Source: Amaricoccus macauensis_A | Lineage (GTDB): Bacteria > Pseudomonadota > Alphaproteobacteria > Rhodobacterales > Rhodobacteraceae | NCBI RefSeq assembly: GCF_049800915.1 | Contig: NZ_JBNAFY010000004.1 | Location: 496,001-560,000 of the forward strand | Length of the DNA: 64,000 nucleotides | Direction: 5' to 3' | Shown here: piece after piece, positions 1 to 8,926 of the stretch | Layout: every line of letters begins with the position of its first letter | Numbering within the stretch: position 1 is the stretch's first letter | Made by a program: the position numbers and the translations under genes | The notes under the pieces: model-generated | Database searches by the model: none | Seen by the model: only the letters and a program-made list of their open reading frames with translations | Told to the model about the DNA's origin: nothing

Positions 1-63
1 TCCCGCACTCCCTGATTTCCCGCCAGTTGTTGTCTTTCTGTCGGGCCTGCCGACCGCGGTTGT

Positions 64-93
64 TGACATTCTTAGCCCGAATCAAGCATAGTT
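64..93 (+). promoter_or_regulatory. Probable sigma-70 promoter of the galactoside operon
   Basis: A perfect -35 hexamer TTGACA (64-69) is followed after 18 bases by CATAGT (88-93), a fair -10. It lies about 65 bases before the binding-protein gene, and two inverted repeats begin at its 3' edge. The promoter role is inferred from spacing and match only. Confidence 0.45.
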
Positions 94-128
94 TCAATAG
101 TTAGAAACGAGTTCCAATATTCGGAACC
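92..128. promoter_or_regulatory. Two adjacent inverted repeats, likely operator
   Basis: GTTTC-N8-GAAAC (92-109) and GTTCC-N7-GGAAC (112-128) lie side by side with centres about 20 bp apart, immediately downstream of the predicted -10. Similar arms on two successive helical faces suggest a cooperative dimeric repressor of the galactoside operon. The regulator gene is not in the window and the family cannot be named from the site alone. Confidence 0.45.
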
Positions 129-158
129 ATTGACTGTCCACTTGGGAGGATACCTGGA

Positions 159-1409
159 ATGAAGACCATCACGAAAGCGGCGGCCGTGCTCGCCATGACG
201 ACCGGCCTCGCGACCCCCGCGCTGGCCGAGCTGAGCGGCACGCTCAAGATCTTTTCGGACATGTCCAACCCGGCGCCGCGCGCCGTGATGGAAGAGCTCG
301 CCGCCCAGTTCGACGAGATGCACCCCGATCTCACGGTCGAGCTCACCATTATCGACCGCGAAGCCTACAAGACGCAGATCCGCAACTTCCTCACCGCCAA
401 CCCGCCGGATGTCGCGAACTGGTATGCGGCCAACCGGATGCGTCCCTATGTGAACGCGGGCCTCTTCGAGGATGTCAGCGACATCTGGGAAGATCCCGAG
501 ATTTCCGAGAACCTCGCCTCCACCAAGGGCGCGATGACCCTCGACGACAAGCAGTGGGGCGTGCCCTATACCTACTACCAGTGGGGCGTCTATTATCGCG
601 AGGACATCTACAACGAGCTTGGCCTTTCCGAGCCCACGACCTGGGATGAACTGAAGTCCAACTGCCAGGCGATCCTCGATTCGGGCCGTAAGTGCTTCAC
701 CATCGGCACCAAGTTCCTCTGGACCGCCGGCGGCTGGTTCGACTACCTCAACATGCGCACCAACGGCTACGACTTCCACATGGCGCTGACCAACGGCGAG
801 GTGGAATGGACCGATGAGCGCGTGAAGGCCACCTTCGCCAACTGGCGTGAGCTGATCGACATGGGCGCCTTCATCGACAACCACCAGTCCTACAGCTGGC
901 AGGAAGCCCTGCCCTTCATGACCAACGGCGACGCCGCGGCCTACCTCATGGGCAACTTCGCGGTGGCCCCGCTGCGCGAGGCGGGCCTGAGCGACGACCA
1001 GCTCGACTTCTACCAGTTCCCGGTCATTAACCCGGATGTCGAACTGGCCGAAGACGCGCCGACCGACACGTTCCACATCCCCTCGGGTGCCGAGAACAAG
1101 GAAGCCGCGCGCGAATTCCTGAAGTTCGTCGTCTCCGCCGACGTGCAGACCGAGATCAACGCCGGCGACAAGCTGGGACAGCTGCCCGTGAATGCGCAGA
1201 GCGCCGTGGGCGACGACGAGATGCTGATCCAGGGCTTCGAGATGCTGAGCTCCAACAGCCCCGGCGGCGTGGCCCAGTTCTTCGACCGCGATGCGCCCGC
1301 CGAAATGGCCTCCGTGGCCATGGAAGGGTTCCAGGAGTTCATGGTCTTCCCGGACAACCTGGATGACATCCTCGCCCGTCTCGAGCAGGCCCGCGGACGC
1401 ATCTACTGA
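159..1409 (+). CDS. Sugar ABC transporter substrate-binding protein
   Basis: This 416-residue periplasmic binding protein of the extracellular-solute-binding family 1 (MalE/UgpB class) probably captures a galactoside and delivers it to the permeases encoded next. It has a Sec signal peptide of about 23 residues ending in TPALA-E. The following part has the family's look: an early acidic and hydrophobic domain, conserved aromatic residues such as the YTYYQWGVYY stretch near residue 130, and full family length. GGGAGG stands 10 bases before the ATG. It is the first gene of an operon with two permeases, alpha-galactosidase, dgoK, dgoA and beta-galactosidase, which points to alpha- and/or beta-galactosides as ligand. 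The ligand is inferred from context; a different oligosaccharide is possible. Confidence 0.9.
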   Translation: MKTITKAAAVLAMTTGLATPALAELSGTLKIFSDMSNPAPRAVMEELAAQFDEMHPDLTVELTIIDREAYKTQIRNFLTANPPDVANWYAANRMRPYVNAGLFEDVSDIWEDPEISENLASTKGAMTLDDKQWGVPYTYYQWGVYYREDIYNELGLSEPTTWDELKSNCQAILDSGRKCFTIGTKFLWTAGGWFDYLNMRTNGYDFHMALTNGEVEWTDERVKATFANWRELIDMGAFIDNHQSYSWQEALPFMTNGDAAAYLMGNFAVAPLREAGLSDDQLDFYQFPVINPDVELAEDAPTDTFHIPSGAENKEAAREFLKFVVSADVQTEINAGDKLGQLPVNAQSAVGDDEMLIQGFEMLSSNSPGGVAQFFDRDAPAEMASVAMEGFQEFMVFPDNLDDILARLEQARGRIY

Positions 1410-1425
1410 GATCCGACCCCCTGAT

Positions 1426-1450
1426 CCGGCAGCCCTGACGGGGCTGCCGG
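1426..1450 (+). terminator. Intercistronic GC hairpin after binding-protein gene
   Basis: Two 10-base arms, CCGGCAGCCC and GGGCTGCCGG, pair perfectly around a 5-base loop, 16 bases after the stop codon. No T-run follows, so it is more likely an mRNA-stabilising or partially terminating structure than a full terminator. Confidence 0.6.
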
Positions 1451-1524
1451 TCGCTTCCCGTGCATGACCGCGCCTGGCTCCCGCCGGGCCGCTGGTGCAT
1501 GCCCCGGTGCTGCGGAGAAACCCA

Positions 1525-2454
1525 ATGTCCAACACCGCCTTGCCACAGGATACGGCATCGCCCCTGTCGAGCCGCAAACGCTCGCGCGCCCAGGCCATCA
1601 CGCCATGGCTCTTCCTCGCGCCGGGGATGATCTTCTTCCTGTTCTACGTCATCTTTCCGATCTTCCAGAGCTTCAATATCTCCTTCTACCAGTGGGACGG
1701 ACTCGGCGAGCCGCAATTCGTCGGTCTCGCGAACTACCGCGAACTCGGCACCGACCGGGCCTTCGATGTCTCGCTCTGGAACAACTTCAAATGGCTCGTG
1801 CTCTACCTGCTGGCCATTCCGGGCGGGCTCTTCATCGCGCTCTTCCTGAACCAGACCGTGACCGGGATCCGGCTCTACAAGTCGATGTTCTTCTTCCCCT
1901 TCGTGATCTCGCAGGTGGTCGTCGGCCTCGTCTTCACCTGGTTCTACGACCCGACCTTCGGGCTGCTGAACTCGATCCTCGGCATTGTGGGGCTCGGGCC
2001 GGTCAACGTGCTGGGCGACCCGACGCTCGCGACCTATGGCATTATCGCAGCCGGTCTCTGGCCCCAGATCGCCTACTGCATGATCCTCTACCTCACCGGG
2101 CTCAACGCCGTGGACCCAGAACAGATCGAGGCCGCCCGGCTCGACGGTGCGAAGGGCTGGCGGATGCTCTGGCACGTCATCATCCCGCAGCTCCGGCCCG
2201 CGACCTTCATCGCCTTTGTGGTCACGATCATCGGCGCCCTGCGCTCCTTCGACCTGATCTCGATCATGACCAACGGTGGCCCCTTCGGCTCCACCCGCGT
2301 GCTCTCCTTCTACATGTTCGAGAAGGCGCTCTCCGAATATGGCTTCCGCATGGGCTACGGCGCGGCCATCGCCGTGGTGCTGTTCCTGATCATGCTCTGC
2401 TTCATCACCTATTTCCTCTGGTCGATGTACCGCGAAGAGAAAGGCGGCCGCTGA
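1525..2454 (+). CDS. Sugar ABC transporter permease (MalF type)
   Basis: Integral membrane permease of about 309 residues, partner of the binding protein just upstream. Six hydrophobic segments are visible, the first at LFLAPGMIFFLFYVIFPIF. The cytoplasmic EAA loop that docks the ATPase is clear at EQIEAARLDGAKGWRMLWHV (about residues 196-215). The ATG at 1525 is chosen because GGAG lies 7 bases upstream; a start at 1495 would add ten residues without a good ribosome site. Its TGA overlaps the ATG of the second permease, which implies coupled translation. Confidence 0.9.
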   Translation: MSNTALPQDTASPLSSRKRSRAQAITPWLFLAPGMIFFLFYVIFPIFQSFNISFYQWDGLGEPQFVGLANYRELGTDRAFDVSLWNNFKWLVLYLLAIPGGLFIALFLNQTVTGIRLYKSMFFFPFVISQVVVGLVFTWFYDPTFGLLNSILGIVGLGPVNVLGDPTLATYGIIAAGLWPQIAYCMILYLTGLNAVDPEQIEAARLDGAKGWRMLWHVIIPQLRPATFIAFVVTIIGALRSFDLISIMTNGGPFGSTRVLSFYMFEKALSEYGFRMGYGAAIAVVLFLIMLCFITYFLWSMYREEKGGR

Positions 2455-3302
2455 TGTTCCCGAAACCGATCGAACATTCCTCGCGCAGCTGGCAGCTCAC
2501 CTACCAGTCCCTGATCCCGGTTGCGCTCGTCGCCTGGCTCCTGCCGCTGATCGCGGTGGCGGTCTTCTCGATGAAACCAGACGCGGATTTCACCTCCGGC
2601 AACTACTGGGGCATGCCCTCGGCGTTCGCGGGCTTCGACAACTACGGCAAGGTGTTCTTCCAGTCCGACATGCCGCGCTACCTGATGAACTCCGTGCTCA
2701 TCACCGTGCCCACGGTGATCGGTGCGGTGGCGCTGAGCTGCATGACCGGCTTTGCGCTGGGGATCTACAAGTTCAAGGCGAACCTCTGGATCTTCTTCAT
2801 GTTCGTGGCCGGAAACTTCGTGCCCTTCCAGATCCTGATGGTGCCGGTGCGCGATCTCACGCTCGATCTCGGCCTTTACAACACCAAGATGGGGCTCGTG
2901 CTCTTCCACATAGCCTTCCAGACCGGGTTCTGCACGCTCTTCATGCGCAACTTCATCCGCGCCCTGCCCTTCGAGCTGATCGAGGCCGCCCGGGTGGAAG
3001 GCGTGGCGGAATGGCGGATCTTCTGGTACATCGTCCTGCCGCTGATGAAGCCGGCCATCGCCGCGCTGTCGGTGCTGATCTTCACCTTCATCTGGAACGA
3101 CTACTTCTGGGCGGTGGTGCTGACGCAGGGAGCCGAAAGCCAGCCTGTCACGGCCGGGATCACCAGCTTCAACGCGCAGTATCGCGCGGCCTACAACCTG
3201 ATGAGCGCCGGCAGCATCGTCGCGGCCCTGCCCCCCGTGGCCATGTTCTTCCTGATGCAGCGCCACTTCATCGCAGGCCTCACGCTCGGAGCCGTAAAAT
3301 GA
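2454..3302 (+). CDS. Sugar ABC transporter permease (MalG type)
   Basis: Second membrane subunit, 282 residues, of the carbohydrate importer. It has an N-terminal membrane segment (SLIPVALVAWLLPLIAVAVF), five further hydrophobic segments and an EAA loop at ELIEAARVEGVAEWRIFWYI. Start and stop codons overlap the neighbours on both sides (TGATG with the first permease, ATGA with the alpha-galactosidase), so this is a tightly coupled operon. No ATPase gene follows, which is unusual; the transporter must borrow an MsmK/UgpC-type ATPase encoded elsewhere. Confidence 0.9.
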   Translation: MFPKPIEHSSRSWQLTYQSLIPVALVAWLLPLIAVAVFSMKPDADFTSGNYWGMPSAFAGFDNYGKVFFQSDMPRYLMNSVLITVPTVIGAVALSCMTGFALGIYKFKANLWIFFMFVAGNFVPFQILMVPVRDLTLDLGLYNTKMGLVLFHIAFQTGFCTLFMRNFIRALPFELIEAARVEGVAEWRIFWYIVLPLMKPAIAALSVLIFTFIWNDYFWAVVLTQGAESQPVTAGITSFNAQYRAAYNLMSAGSIVAALPPVAMFFLMQRHFIAGLTLGAVK

Positions 3303-5383
3303 TCCGACACTGGTGTCTACAGGACGCCCGCCAGAGCATCGTTCTGGCCTCGGAGAACGACCACCTTCCGGAGGTGGTCTACTGGGGCCCGAGGCTGCCC
3401 GATGGCGAGGATCGCACGACGCTGTTCCGCGCCTACGGCATCGACGTCACGGGCGGAATGCTCGACCGCAACCCGGAGCTCTCGATCTGCCCCGAGGCCA
3501 CGCGCAGCTTTCCCGGTCAGCCCGGGCTGATCCTGCGCGACGGATCGGGCAACCCGCTTCTGCCGAAGTTCTGCTTCGAGGAGGCGATCGAGGCCCCCGA
3601 CCGGCTGGAACTGGTCTACCGCGACCAAACGGGGCTGCTGACCTACCGGGCGATCTACACCATCACGCCGGCGACCCATGTGATCGAGGCGCGTGCGGTG
3701 CTCGAAAGCGAAACACCGGTCAACCTTCACTGGCTCGCGGCGCCGGTCTTCCCCGCACCGCAGCTCTCCGACGAGATGATCGATTTCGCCGGGCGCTGGT
3801 GCGGCGAATTCCAGGCCAACCGCACCGCCTGGTCGCCGGGCATCCGCTACCGCGAGAACCGCACCGGCCGCACGGGCCATGAGCATTTCCCCGGCCTGAT
3901 CGTGCCCTGCCGCGGCGCGACCAATTGCCACGGCGAAGTCTTCGGCTTCCACTACGGCTGGTCCGGCGGGCACCGCATGGTGGCCGAGGAACTGCCCGAC
4001 GGGCGGCGGCAAATCCAGTTCGGCCATGCGGCCCGGATGGAATACGAGGCCCAGACCCGCTTCGAGACCGCCCCGCTCTTCGCGGTCTATTCCAGCGACG
4101 GGATCAATGGCTGCGCGATCTCGTTCCAGCGCCATCTGCGCGACGAGATCGTCACCTTCCCCCACCCCGACCGTCCGCGGCCGGTGCACTACAACTGCTG
4201 GGAAGCGATCTATTTCAATCACAACCTGCCCGAACTCAGGGAGATCGCCGATCACGCCGCCGCCCTTGGGGCCGAGCGTTTCGTCCTCGATGACGGCTGG
4301 TTCGGCAATCGCGACGACGACACCCGCGCGCTTTCCGACTGGGAGGTCGACCCGCGCAAGTATCCCGACGGGTTGGGACCGCTCATAGATCATGTCCACG
4401 GTCTCGGCATGAGCTTCGGGATCTGGTTCGAACCGGAGATGATCAACCCCGACAGCGACATCCACCGCCGCCATCCAGACTGGGCGCTAGGCTCCGAGGA
4501 CCAGATCCTCGGGCGTCACCAGAAGGCGCTGAACATGGCGCTGCCGGAGGTGCGCGAGTTCCTCTACGCGCGGATTGCCGCGATCCTTTCGGCGCATGAG
4601 ATCGACTACATCAAATGGGACCACAACCGCGTCCTGCCCATGCCCGACGCGGCGCAGACCCGCGGCTCCTATGCGCTCATCGACCGGCTGCGCGCCGATT
4701 TTCCGGCCGTGGAGATCGAAAGCTGCGCCTCGGGCGGCGGACGGATCGATTTCGGCATCCTGAAGCGCACCCAGCGCGTCTGGCTTTCGGACAGCAACGA
4801 TGCGCTCGAACGGCTCCGCATCCAGCACAACGCGGCGATCTTCCTGCCGCTCTCGGTCACCGGCAGCCATGTCGGACCGCGCCAGTGCCACACTTCCGGC
4901 CGCATTCTCGACATCCGCTTTCGGGCCTGGGTCGCGGCGCAGCGGCACATGGGCTTCGAGATGGACCCCCGCGAACTGACCGAGGATGAGGTCCATGTAC
5001 TCTGCGAGGTGACGCAGTGGTGGAAGGACAACCGCGCCTGGATGGAGCGCGCCGACATCCTGCGCCTCGAGAGCCCGGACTCGGCAGTGATCGCGGAGGA
5101 ACAGATCGCGCGCGATGGCACACGGTTCGTCGTCTTCGCCGGAAAGGCCGACACCTCGGCGCAGATCGCCCCGCGCCCCTTGCGGCTTACCCGGCTCGAC
5201 CCGGATGCGCTCTACCGGGTGGACCTAAGAAACCGTGGCGACGCGCCCGCACTGTCCCGCGGCACGCCGGCACTCAAGGACGGCGCGCTCGACCTGAGCG
5301 GCCGCTACCTCATGCACCACGGCCTGACGCTGCCGTGGAGCTTTCCCGAAACCATGTGGGTGATCGAAGGTCACCGACTTTGA
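3299..5383 (+). CDS. Alpha-galactosidase, glycoside hydrolase family 36
   Basis: The 694-residue enzyme hydrolyses terminal alpha-galactosyl bonds (melibiose, raffinose or similar) with retention. Sequence support: the LDDGWFG motif near residue 335, the catalytic nucleophile Asp in IKWDHNR (about residue 441), and the acid/base region WLSDSNDALER (about 500). The length fits GH36. There is no signal peptide, so it is cytoplasmic and acts on imported oligosaccharide. The ATG overlaps the permease stop by four bases. Products would be galactose plus the aglycone sugar, with galactose expected to enter the galactonate pathway whose last enzymes are encoded next. Confidence 0.93.
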   Translation: MIRHWCLQDARQSIVLASENDHLPEVVYWGPRLPDGEDRTTLFRAYGIDVTGGMLDRNPELSICPEATRSFPGQPGLILRDGSGNPLLPKFCFEEAIEAPDRLELVYRDQTGLLTYRAIYTITPATHVIEARAVLESETPVNLHWLAAPVFPAPQLSDEMIDFAGRWCGEFQANRTAWSPGIRYRENRTGRTGHEHFPGLIVPCRGATNCHGEVFGFHYGWSGGHRMVAEELPDGRRQIQFGHAARMEYEAQTRFETAPLFAVYSSDGINGCAISFQRHLRDEIVTFPHPDRPRPVHYNCWEAIYFNHNLPELREIADHAAALGAERFVLDDGWFGNRDDDTRALSDWEVDPRKYPDGLGPLIDHVHGLGMSFGIWFEPEMINPDSDIHRRHPDWALGSEDQILGRHQKALNMALPEVREFLYARIAAILSAHEIDYIKWDHNRVLPMPDAAQTRGSYALIDRLRADFPAVEIESCASGGGRIDFGILKRTQRVWLSDSNDALERLRIQHNAAIFLPLSVTGSHVGPRQCHTSGRILDIRFRAWVAAQRHMGFEMDPRELTEDEVHVLCEVTQWWKDNRAWMERADILRLESPDSAVIAEEQIARDGTRFVVFAGKADTSAQIAPRPLRLTRLDPDALYRVDLRNRGDAPALSRGTPALKDGALDLSGRYLMHHGLTLPWSFPETMWVIEGHRL

Positions 5384-5460
5384 CTTTGCGCGATGGAGCA
5401 GACCATGCACGAGATCCCGAAACCCCGCCGCGAGACGACAGCAAACGGGTGGGACACGTG

Positions 5461-6384
5461 ATGGGCGATGCACATGTCATGCCCGACTGGGTGGCCGTGG
5501 ACTGGGGCACGTCGCACCTGCGCGTCTGGCTGATGGCGCGTTCCGGCAAGGTGCTCGCCGGGCTCACCTCCGAGAAGGGAATGGGCCGGCTGCCCCGCGA
5601 CGGGTTCGAGCCCACGCTCGTCGAACTGCTCGGGCCCCACCTGCCCGCGAGCGGCAGGCTGCCGGTGATCGTCTGCGGCATGGCCGGCTCGCGCCAGGGC
5701 TGGGCCGAGGCCCCCTATGCCGCGGTGCCCTGCAAGCCGCCCTCGCTCGCCCAGGCGACACGGGTTACATGCAGCGATCCGCGCCTGGAGGTCTTCATCC
5801 TGCCTGGCGTCAAGCAGATGAAACCCGCCGATGTCATGCGCGGCGAGGAAACCCAGATCGCGGGCCTGCTCGCGGACAAGCCCGGCTTCGACGGCGTGAT
5901 CTGCCTGCCCGGCACCCACACGAAATGGGCGCATATCTCCGCGGGCGAGATCGTCAGCTTCCGCACCTTCATGACCGGCGAGATGTTCGAGCTTCTGAGC
6001 GCCCGCTCCGTGCTGCGCCATTCGATCGCCGACGCAGGCTGGGACGACGCGGCCTTCTCGGAGGCGGTGGATGACGCGATCTCGCGGCCCGCGGACATGG
6101 CCGGCGGCCTCTTCGCCCTGCGTGCTGGCGCCCTGCTCGCGGACCTCGCGCCGCAGACCGCCCGCGCGCGCCTCTCGGGCCTCCTGATCGGAGCCGAGCT
6201 TGCCGCCGCGCGCCCCTACTGGCTCGGGCAGGAGGTGCGCATCATCGGCGCGACCGGTCTCGCCTCCGCCTATCTCGCCGCCCTCAAGGCGCAGGGCGCC
6301 GCGGCGGATGTGGTCCCGGGCGACGAGATCACCCTGCGCGGGCTGACCGCCGCATTCCATGAATTCGAGGAGATCCAGTCCTGA
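5461..6384 (+). CDS. dgoK: 2-dehydro-3-deoxygalactonokinase
   Basis: ATP-dependent kinase forming 2-keto-3-deoxy-6-phosphogalactonate in the De Ley-Doudoroff route for D-galactose. The 307 residues show the actin/ASKHA fold landmarks of the DgoK family: VAVDWGTSHLRVWL near the N-terminus (phosphate loop) and the LPGTHTKWA motif near residue 152. The start at 5461 gives the family length; a second ATG at 5479 just before VAVDWG is also possible. Its stop overlaps the dgoA start (TGATG). A 22-codon reading frame with a TGA overlapping this ATG precedes it. Galactose dehydrogenase and galactonate dehydratase genes are not seen here. Confidence 0.9.
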   Translation: MGDAHVMPDWVAVDWGTSHLRVWLMARSGKVLAGLTSEKGMGRLPRDGFEPTLVELLGPHLPASGRLPVIVCGMAGSRQGWAEAPYAAVPCKPPSLAQATRVTCSDPRLEVFILPGVKQMKPADVMRGEETQIAGLLADKPGFDGVICLPGTHTKWAHISAGEIVSFRTFMTGEMFELLSARSVLRHSIADAGWDDAAFSEAVDDAISRPADMAGGLFALRAGALLADLAPQTARARLSGLLIGAELAAARPYWLGQEVRIIGATGLASAYLAALKAQGAAADVVPGDEITLRGLTAAFHEFEEIQS

Positions 6385-6986
6385 TGCGTGAGATCATCGC
6401 AATCCTGCGCGGCATCGAGCCGGAGCAAGCCAACCCCGTGGCCGAGACCCTGATCGAGGCGGGCGTGACCCGCATCGAGGTGCCGCTGAACTCCCCCGAC
6501 CCCTTCGACAGCATCGCCCGCATGATCGAGACCGCGGGCGAGAGCGCCACCATCGGCGCGGGCACGGTGCTGGACGTGGAGGCGGTGACACGCCTTGCCT
6601 TCATCGGCGCGCAGATGGTCGTCTCGCCCGACTGCAACCCGGAGGTAATCCGCGCCACCAAGGCCAATGCCATGCTCTCCTATCCGGGCGTGCTCACCCC
6701 CACCGAGGCCTTCGCCGCGATCCGCGCCGGCGCGGACGGCATCAAGCTCTTCCCCGCCTTCAAGCTCGGCACCGACGGCTACCAGGCGCTTTCCGCGGTC
6801 CTGCCCAAAGGCACGAAGGCCTACGCAGTGGGCGGGGTCGGCCCGGCGAACTTCGCTGACTGGCACAAGGCCGGCATCACCGGCTTCGGCATCGGCACCG
6901 GCATCTTCAAGCCCGGCTTCTCCGTCGCCGACATCCGCGCGCGGGCCGACGAGATCGTCGCGGCCTACGACGCGGCCTTCACCTGA
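6384..6986 (+). CDS. dgoA: 2-dehydro-3-deoxy-6-phosphogalactonate aldolase
   Basis: Class I aldolase of 200 residues that splits KDPGal into pyruvate and glyceraldehyde-3-phosphate, the last step of galactonate breakdown. It is a KDPG/KDPGal aldolase TIM barrel. The general-base Glu is in RIEVPLNSP (about residue 32) and the Schiff-base Lys in GIKLFPAFK (about residue 120). The motif VPLNSPDP and the AVGGVGPANF phosphate-binding loop favour the galactonate over the gluconate branch. It is translationally coupled to dgoK. Confidence 0.92.
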   Translation: MREIIAILRGIEPEQANPVAETLIEAGVTRIEVPLNSPDPFDSIARMIETAGESATIGAGTVLDVEAVTRLAFIGAQMVVSPDCNPEVIRATKANAMLSYPGVLTPTEAFAAIRAGADGIKLFPAFKLGTDGYQALSAVLPKGTKAYAVGGVGPANFADWHKAGITGFGIGTGIFKPGFSVADIRARADEIVAAYDAAFT

Positions 6987-7018
6987 CCCGACCATTCTCA
7001 CCTGACGGACACCTCCCC

Positions 7019-8926
7019 ATGCAGCGCACCCTCGGCACCTGCTACTACCCCGAACACTGGCCGGAAGAGATCTGGGCCGAGGATGCCGCCCGCATGGCCC
7101 GCGCGGGCCTCACCTGGGTGCGGGTCGGCGAGTTCGCCTGGTCGCGCCTCGAGCCCGCCCCCGGCGATTTCCGCTGGGACTGGCTCGACCGCGCCATCGA
7201 AACCCTCGGCGCAGCCGGCCTCAAGGTCGTCCTCGGCACCCCCACCGCTACGCCACCGCGCTGGGTGGTCGACAAGCACCCGGACATGCTGGCGATCGAT
7301 GCGGAGGGGCGTCCCCGCGGCTTCGGCTCCCGGCGGCACTACTGCTTCAGCCACGAGGGCTACCTTGCCGAATGCCGCCGGATCGTCACGGAAATCGCCC
7401 GGCGCTACGGCCGCAACCCCCATGTCGCCGCCTGGCAGACGGACAACGAATACGGCTGCCACGACACGGTGATCTCCTACTCGGCGGCCGCGGAGACAGC
7501 ATTCCGCGACTGGCTCGCCCAGCGCTACCAATCCACCGACGCGCTCAACCGCGCCTGGGGCAACGTCTTCTGGTCGATGGAATACGACACCTTCGAGCAG
7601 ATCGGCCTGCCGAACCTCACGGTGACGGAACCGAACCCGGCCCACGCGCTGGCTTTCCGCCGCTTCTCCTCGGACCAGGTCGTGCGTTTCAACCGTGTTC
7701 AGGCCGAGATCATCCGCGCCCATTCCGACGCGCCGATCTCGCACAACTACATGGGCCGTATCACCGATTTCGACCACTACCGGACCGGCGCGGATCTCGA
7801 CATCGCCACCTGGGACAGCTACCCGCTCGGCTTCCTCGAGGACCGTGTCGGCGCAGAGCCCGCCCGGCAGCGCGCCTATGCGCGCCAGGGCGACCCGGAT
7901 TTCCAGGCTTTCCACCACGATCTCTACCGCGCGGTCGGTCGCGGACGCTGGTGGGTGATGGAGCAGCAGCCCGGCCCGGTGAACTGGGCGCCCTACAACC
8001 CCGCGCCCCTGCCCGGCATGGTGCGGCTCTGGAGCTGGGAGGCCTTCGCACACGGCGCCGAGGCGGTCTGCTATTTCCGCTGGCGCCAGGCCCCCTTCGC
8101 GCAGGAACAGCTTCACTCCGGCCTGTTGCGCCCGGACAGTGCCGCGGCTCCGGGCCTTCTCGAGGCCGAGCAGGTTGCGCGCGAACTGGCCGACGCGCCC
8201 GAAGTCGCCAACCGCCAAGCACCCGTCGCACTCGTTTTCGACTATGATGCCGACTGGGCGTGGCAGGTGCAGCCCCATGGCGCGGGGCTGAGCTATTTCG
8301 GCATCGTGCTCGACCACTATCGCGCCCTGCGTCGCGCCGGACTGTCGGTCGATATCGTGCCGCACGATGCCGACATGACGGGCTACAGGCTGATCGCAGC
8401 CCCCGGCCTGATGCACATGCCCCGGCACCTCAAGACCACATGGACCGCGACCGGCGCGCAGGTCTGGCTCGGACCGCGCACGGGCGCGCGCGACCGCGAC
8501 ATGGTGATCCCCGTGCCGCTTCCCCCGGCTCTGCCCGGACTCGATGTCACTGTCTCGCGGCTTGAGAGCATCCGCCCCGACCTGCCGATCCCGCTCGAAG
8601 GCGGGGGCGCGGTCAGCGGCTACCGCGAGTTCCTCGAAGGCAGCGCGGAAACAATCCTGCGCGCCGAGGACGGCGAGGCGGCGGTTGTCCGCGCGGGCAA
8701 CCTGACCTACGCGGGCAGTCTTCTGGATGCCGACGGGCTCGACCGGCTGACGCGAGAGCTTTGCGCCGAGGCAGGCATCGCAACCCAGACCCTGCCCGAG
8801 GGCGTACGCATCCGCGACACGGCCACCGAGCGATTCTGGTTCAACTACAGCGCCGAGCCACGCGAAACGCCCGCCGGTGTCCTGCCCCCCGCAGGTGTGG
8901 CGCGAAGGGCCCTACCCTCGCAGTAG
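7019..8926 (+). CDS. Beta-galactosidase, glycoside hydrolase family 42
   Basis: The 635-residue cytoplasmic enzyme releases galactose from beta-galactosides. The N-terminal GTCYYPEHWPEEIW is the family's opening motif. The acid/base Glu sits in QTDNEYGCH (about residue 143) and the nucleophile Glu in WVMEQQPG (about residue 314), the same spacing as in characterised GH42 enzymes. Middle trimerisation and small C-terminal beta domains follow, so the protein is full length. It closes the galactoside operon after a 32-base gap. Having GH36 and GH42 together means both anomers of imported galactosides feed one pathway. Confidence 0.93.
   Translation: MQRTLGTCYYPEHWPEEIWAEDAARMARAGLTWVRVGEFAWSRLEPAPGDFRWDWLDRAIETLGAAGLKVVLGTPTATPPRWVVDKHPDMLAIDAEGRPRGFGSRRHYCFSHEGYLAECRRIVTEIARRYGRNPHVAAWQTDNEYGCHDTVISYSAAAETAFRDWLAQRYQSTDALNRAWGNVFWSMEYDTFEQIGLPNLTVTEPNPAHALAFRRFSSDQVVRFNRVQAEIIRAHSDAPISHNYMGRITDFDHYRTGADLDIATWDSYPLGFLEDRVGAEPARQRAYARQGDPDFQAFHHDLYRAVGRGRWWVMEQQPGPVNWAPYNPAPLPGMVRLWSWEAFAHGAEAVCYFRWRQAPFAQEQLHSGLLRPDSAAAPGLLEAEQVARELADAPEVANRQAPVALVFDYDADWAWQVQPHGAGLSYFGIVLDHYRALRRAGLSVDIVPHDADMTGYRLIAAPGLMHMPRHLKTTWTATGAQVWLGPRTGARDRDMVIPVPLPPALPGLDVTVSRLESIRPDLPIPLEGGGAVSGYREFLEGSAETILRAEDGEAAVVRAGNLTYAGSLLDADGLDRLTRELCAEAGIATQTLPEGVRIRDTATERFWFNYSAEPRETPAGVLPPAGVARRALPSQ

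Noticed and set aside
72..1601. Long open frame (509 codons) antisense to the sugar-binding-protein gene
   Set aside because: GC-rich codon bias of the sense gene keeps the antisense frame open. Its translation has no family signature and no ribosome site.
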